64,000 nucleotides of DNA from RCC1774 sp050330855 (GTDB lineage: Bacteria; Cyanobacteriota; Cyanobacteriia; Thermosynechococcales; Thermosynechococcaceae), in the NCBI GenBank assembly GCA_050330855.1, contig JBHJNL010000127.1, forward strand, positions 3,371 to 67,370, given 5' to 3'. The stretch's first letter is position 1; every line of letters begins with the position of its first letter. The notes beneath the pieces are model-generated. The model worked only from the letters and a program-made list of their open reading frames with translations, was not told the DNA's origin and searched no databases. Positions 60,525 through 64,000 of the stretch are shown piece after piece. A program made the position numbers and the translations under genes.

Positions 60525-61760
60525 TTATTCTACCGCCGCAAACTGTCTTAAAATGAGTCGTATCGGTCGAATAGCGTAATAAAGAAAATAAAGGGACTGA
60601 GGAATCTCTAGAAATTCCTTATCCTTGAGAGTAGGAATCAGCTTCAAAAAGAAGTTTGCCTGTATCGGTCGTAGAACATCTAAATAGCAGCCAATTCTAT
60701 CTTTAAAAGTCTCAGTCAGCTTTAAATGAATAAAGAATTTTTTCGCAGAATACTGCCTCCCCAATTCAAGATCAAGGACAAACAGATTCTCAGAAAATTC
60801 TGTAGCAAGTCCTTGGACTTCAGCATTGTTTTGAATCGATTGTCTTGCAATATCAGGAATCTTCGCACCCAAAACTGACTGTGACAAACACAGTCCTAAA
60901 AGCAACATGCGTAGGCAGTGCATCTCTTCAGATCGTCGTAATACACTGTCCCAATTCAAATAGGGGTGACTACGGATAAATTCAGCCACATCACAAATTA
61001 ACTTTAAATTCTTCCAGCAATCTTTTGAACCATGAATACATAAATAGAGAAGCAAGTCTTCATCACCAAAACCATCAACTTGATAACCACAGATAGAAAT
61101 ACTTTGACGGCGCTCCCATAACTCTTCAAAGCAAAACTTAGAAGACAAAAAACGTTCCACCGTCAGATGCTGATGGAGATCTATACAAACCACTTCATTC
61201 GCGAGAGAATATTCACTTTTAGAACCACGTAGTGAAATCTCAAAATCCCGGTTCAGGAATTCCCATTGATAGGTGGGTTGATAACCTTGACTGACAAGGA
61301 CATCAAAGCTATCTAGAAATTTTTTGGGATCTACTAAAACATCTAAGTCACAAAATTGGCGAAGTCCCAAATTGCCGTAAGCAGATGTCGCTAACGCTGG
61401 CCCCTTGAAAGACAGTACTGGAATCCCATTTTTCTGCAGCACCTCGACTATTTTAAAAAGTTCCTTTGCAAATACAGTATTTTGAATTGCGACTTGGTAG
61501 CTATAATTTTTGAGATAATTAAGAATCTGCTCAGGAATAACTGTAGACTTCAATCGCTGCAAGTTTTTGCTTACGAGAGGTACGATACTTTGCTGCATCA
61601 CCACTTGAACAAAAGAAGTCCAGTCTAGATCTTGGCTAAGCAACGAATCAATATTCCTCAGCACCTCATCATCAAGATGTGTACGAGCGCAGCACACCAG
61701 CAGCTCTATCTCAGGAGTCGCTTGGTTTTTGAAAATCCCTGAACGGGTCTGTAAAATCAT
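60525..61760 (-). CDS. Nucleotidyltransferase family protein (NTP_transf_5-like)
   Basis: A 411-residue protein of the uncharacterised nucleotidyltransferase group often in polysaccharide and lasso-type clusters. The motif reads GIPVLSFKGPALATSAYGNLGLRQFCDLDVLVDP, with the paired acidic residues DLDVLV of a nucleotidyltransferase-fold active site, and an HQHLTVERF region. The rest is helical. It lies five bases downstream of the methyltransferase gene on the same strand, so the two are co-transcribed with the GT4 gene as a surface-glycan type cluster. Confidence 0.8.
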   Translation of the reverse strand: MILQTRSGIFKNQATPEIELLVCCARTHLDDEVLRNIDSLLSQDLDWTSFVQVVMQQSIVPLVSKNLQRLKSTVIPEQILNYLKNYSYQVAIQNTVFAKELFKIVEVLQKNGIPVLSFKGPALATSAYGNLGLRQFCDLDVLVDPKKFLDSFDVLVSQGYQPTYQWEFLNRDFEISLRGSKSEYSLANEVVCIDLHQHLTVERFLSSKFCFEELWERRQSISICGYQVDGFGDEDLLLYLCIHGSKDCWKNLKLICDVAEFIRSHPYLNWDSVLRRSEEMHCLRMLLLGLCLSQSVLGAKIPDIARQSIQNNAEVQGLATEFSENLFVLDLELGRQYSAKKFFIHLKLTETFKDRIGCYLDVLRPIQANFFLKLIPTLKDKEFLEIPQSLYFLYYAIRPIRLILRQFAAVE

Positions 61761-61765
61761 GCTCC

Positions 61766-62782
61766 CTACAGTGATATACCGCCTCGATAAAGCGCTAATA
61801 GCTCCTTGTCAGAGAGGACGTGATCTGACTTCTGACCGATAAAATAATACCCCGCCGCTGCATCGAAGGCACCAGGCTTATCAAGCAATAGATAGTCAAA
61901 ATATTGAAGATAGAAAGCGGTTAACCGAGCAAAGGCACGAATCAACTTTCTAGTCACTTTCGACGTTGCAAAACTAAGGAGAAAATACTGGTAAGACCAT
62001 GCCAAGGCACTGCCAGGGCCATTAACAGCGCCACTATCAACTTCACTAAAGTGGCGAAACAAACGACGGTGCCCCAAATGTGTAAACCGAGTAAAGTCAA
62101 AACAGCCCATATGTACCTGCTGCATAAAAGGGGTTTCAGCATACACAACCCCATCTTTTTTCAAGACTCGGTGAATCTCAGCAACACATCGATGGGGATC
62201 AACAACATGCTCTAAAACGGCCTGAACAATAACACCGTCGAAGCGATCGCTCGCAAAGGGTAAGTCATGGGCATCACAAATCATTTGAGTCCGCTTCCCC
62301 CATGAGACATCAGTCTCTACTAGCTCAATAGAAGGGTTCGTTGCCAAAGCTTCCATACCTTGCCCAAGGTTGCCACAGCCGATGACTAAAATTTTGCTGT
62401 TACCTGATTGACTCATCAGCATTTCTGCAATGGTGCGGTAGTTTTGATTTGCCTTGAAATTACGGTCAATATCGGGGAGCAATTGGCTCAGTATTCTTTT
62501 TAACTTATTCTCTTTTAGATTAAAGGTTGTTGGCCGCCCAGACACAAAATCATCAATGGAAAAAATGCTCTTTTCTTCATTAATTAAGATCGGAACCTGA
62601 TTGACAATGGGGAAACACTGCTTGCAATCATTTTGTGAACAGCAGAGCTGTTGTGAGTCTTCTTTCATGGCACTGCCACAGGACGGGCAACATAGATTTT
62701 GCGCCACTTCCTGTGAAAATAGCAGATTAGATAAAATGAGCTGCTCAGTATCTATGTCCAGTTCCTCAAAAACATTCTCCAA
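61766..62782 (-). CDS. Class I SAM methyltransferase with Trm112-like N-terminus
   Basis: A 338-residue protein. The N-terminal about 75 residues form a Trm112-like zinc-binding domain (CPSCGSAM, then further cysteines and VPILIN). A class I methyltransferase domain follows with ILVIGCGNLGQGMEAL, DAHDLPFASDRFDGVIVQAVLEHVVDP and a RVLKKDGVVYAETPF segment, close to SAM-dependent enzymes that modify sugars or lipids in glycan clusters. Together with the GT4 and nucleotidyltransferase genes it suggests a surface or secreted glycan pathway; the substrate is unknown. Confidence 0.85.
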   Translation of the reverse strand: MENVFEELDIDTEQLILSNLLFSQEVAQNLCCPSCGSAMKEDSQQLCCSQNDCKQCFPIVNQVPILINEEKSIFSIDDFVSGRPTTFNLKENKLKRILSQLLPDIDRNFKANQNYRTIAEMLMSQSGNSKILVIGCGNLGQGMEALATNPSIELVETDVSWGKRTQMICDAHDLPFASDRFDGVIVQAVLEHVVDPHRCVAEIHRVLKKDGVVYAETPFMQQVHMGCFDFTRFTHLGHRRLFRHFSEVDSGAVNGPGSALAWSYQYFLLSFATSKVTRKLIRAFARLTAFYLQYFDYLLLDKPGAFDAAAGYYFIGQKSDHVLSDKELLALYRGGISL

Positions 62783-62950
62783 CGCGTGATCAAGAGCATC
62801 CTTAAAAGTGACATCGCTGCTCTCCTCTTCAGGGAGACTTGCAGCAATTTTAAAGCCAATTTTGAGGATAATCTTCCCTCAACCGCTATTCTGCCATAGG
62901 GGTCAGATATTTGTCGACGCAGTGACGGGACTAAATCGCTCCAGTTCAAC

Positions 62951-64000
62951 CTATGCGGTAACAACCTCTTCAATCACAGACTCAATATCCCCAATGCAGT
63001 TGGCTAAAGAAAAGCGAGAGAGGGCATGGGCCTTGCCCTGTTTTGCCATCAGGCTGAGTGCCTCTGTGTCTGACAACATTTCCTGAAGCGCTGTTGCAAG
63101 TGCCCCTACATCACCCGGAGCGTAGAGGCGGCCTGTCTTGTAATCTTCGACAATTTCAGGCATTCCACCTGCGTTTGCCGCAATTACAGGCTTTTCGGCT
63201 AACTGACCTTCAACCCCAACCCGCGCACAGGGTTCAGGCTCTGTGGATGTATGAACGACAATATCGCATGCAGACATGAGCACCGGGACATCAGTGCGAA
63301 ACCCTAGCCAATGCACCCGATGGGCAATTTTAGGATCAGCAATGGCGGCTTTGAAGGTTTTAACATAGTCAGATTCACCAAAGAGAGCATCACCAACAAT
63401 CAGGGCATGGACCTCTTCAGGAAGTTGATACAGGGCTTCGACAAGAATATGTTGACCTTTCCACGGCGACAACCGGCTGAAAGCTCCCAGTAGTGGCGCA
63501 TCACCGATACCCAGCTCTGTTCGGACTGCGGTGATCTGCTCTGGCGTCACTTTGATAAAGGGATCGGGGGGAATGCCGTCATAAATCACTCTGACAAGGG
63601 ATGGCTTGCCACCCAAGGCAATGAATTGATCGGCGGCTCCTTGAGAAACAATCAAGACCTTTGAAATAAATCGATTGGCGAGGGAAATGGCTACTTTGCG
63701 GTTGATGGGACTGAAATGACGGGAGGTCATGATGTCACGCAGATGCCACAGCACGGGAGGGCTGCCCCATAGCTTAGATAGCGCAGCGATCACGAAGGCC
63801 TTTTGGGAGTTGGTATGAATGACATCGAAGTCTTGAGCAATGGTGGCGATCTGTCGAGAGAGTTGAATGAGGGCCGGTATTGATTTGAGAGAACTCATCC
63901 CTGACGAGGTGCGAATGCCTAACAGAGAGTCTGGGGCAGGCAGAATGTTAACGATTACCCCCTGCGCTTCGAGTCGCTCTCGAAGGGGACCATCTGAAAA
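62951..64000 (-). CDS. Family 4 glycosyltransferase, 5' truncated by window edge
   Basis: The frame stays open to base 64000, so the gene begins outside the window; about 349 residues are visible. The N-terminal part reads FSDGPLRERLEAQGVIVN, and later FDVIHTNSQKAFV, then GAFSRLSPWKGQHILVEAL and PCARVGVEGQLAEKPVIAANAGGMPEIV, the GT4 (GT-B fold) signature with its E(x7)E motif region. It transfers a sugar from a nucleotide donor onto a growing glycan. An internal ATG at 63898 is not the start. It leads the minus-strand glycan cluster. Confidence 0.92.
   Translation of the reverse strand, partial: FSDGPLRERLEAQGVIVNILPAPDSLLGIRTSSGMSSLKSIPALIQLSRQIATIAQDFDVIHTNSQKAFVIAALSKLWGSPPVLWHLRDIMTSRHFSPINRKVAISLANRFISKVLIVSQGAADQFIALGGKPSLVRVIYDGIPPDPFIKVTPEQITAVRTELGIGDAPLLGAFSRLSPWKGQHILVEALYQLPEEVHALIVGDALFGESDYVKTFKAAIADPKIAHRVHWLGFRTDVPVLMSACDIVVHTSTEPEPCARVGVEGQLAEKPVIAANAGGMPEIVEDYKTGRLYAPGDVGALATALQEMLSDTEALSLMAKQGKAHALSRFSLANCIGDIESVIEEVVTA

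Noticed and set aside
62752..62973. A 73-residue minus-strand frame between the methyltransferase and glycosyltransferase genes
   Set aside because: It overlaps both neighbours in another frame, is very basic and has no family pattern; it is more likely a shadow of the gene junction.

Overview
The window is cyanobacterial chromosome. It carries phycocyanobilin:ferredoxin oxidoreductase (pcyA), photosystem II psbZ, cytochrome b6f petG, DUF1830 and DUF928 proteins, a TIGR02450 Trp-rich protein and an EbsA-like pilus protein, and it is dotted with HIP1 palindromes (GCGATCGC). The mix of CHAT, CHASE2, NB-ARC and secreted haemagglutinin genes resembles large-genome cyanobacteria such as Acaryochloris or Leptolyngbya relatives, but the species cannot be fixed from sequence alone.

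Region 1 (1-6.2 kb) is the right end of a contractile injection system (eCIS, phage-tail-like) locus: a truncated tail-tube gene at the edge, two more tube-family genes, a DUF4255/Pvc16-type tail terminator, a small WHH-type HNH nuclease that looks like cargo, and a Pvc15-type AAA+ ATPase ending in a clear terminator. Region 2 (6.2-15.5 kb) holds a secreted filamentous-haemagglutinin-type adhesin, a secreted TPR-CHAT protease, a DUF928 protein and a CHASE2 Ser/Thr kinase. Region 3 (15.6-22.2 kb) is signalling: a divergent NB-ARC STAND ATPase, then an operon of histidine kinase, NarL-type response regulator, pseudokinase fused to a phosphate-binding-protein-like domain, and an FHA protein. A cluster of GTTAATAT motifs lies in the divergent promoter region. 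Region 4 (22.3-33.7 kb) returns to the injection system: two more cargo candidates (an ADP-ribosyltransferase-like protein and a transglutaminase-like cysteine enzyme) and the baseplate operon gp25, gpJ, gpI, a DUF4159 protein and two large Ig-like single-pass membrane proteins, one with a WD40 propeller. I read regions 1 and 4 as two halves of one membrane-anchored CIS, in the manner of the cyanobacterial thylakoid-anchored systems, with three different predicted toxin/effector enzymes beside the structural genes.

Region 5 (33.7-35.8 kb) is decayed: a periplasmic amino-acid-type substrate-binding protein gene is split by a 99-bp miniature inverted-repeat element, whose removal with one TA restores the frame. 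Two related elements lie at 35.3 kb and 3.9 kb. Region 6 (35.8-64 kb) is core genome: pntA-pntB transhydrogenase, DUF1830, a radical SAM protein, pentapeptide protein, GH84-like enzyme, moeA, petG, rsmD, hisH, a DHH-CBS-tRNA nucleotidyltransferase fusion, psbZ, ribH, tRNA-Gly(GCC), proA-tadA, a GT2/radical SAM pair, ebsA, a DRTGG protein, a SUI1 homologue and pcyA. The right edge is a surface-polysaccharide type cluster (nucleotidyltransferase, methyltransferase and a GT4 glycosyltransferase that runs off the window). Three small genes that are easy to miss were read directly: petG, a 52-residue membrane protein and a 56-residue membrane-anchored protein.
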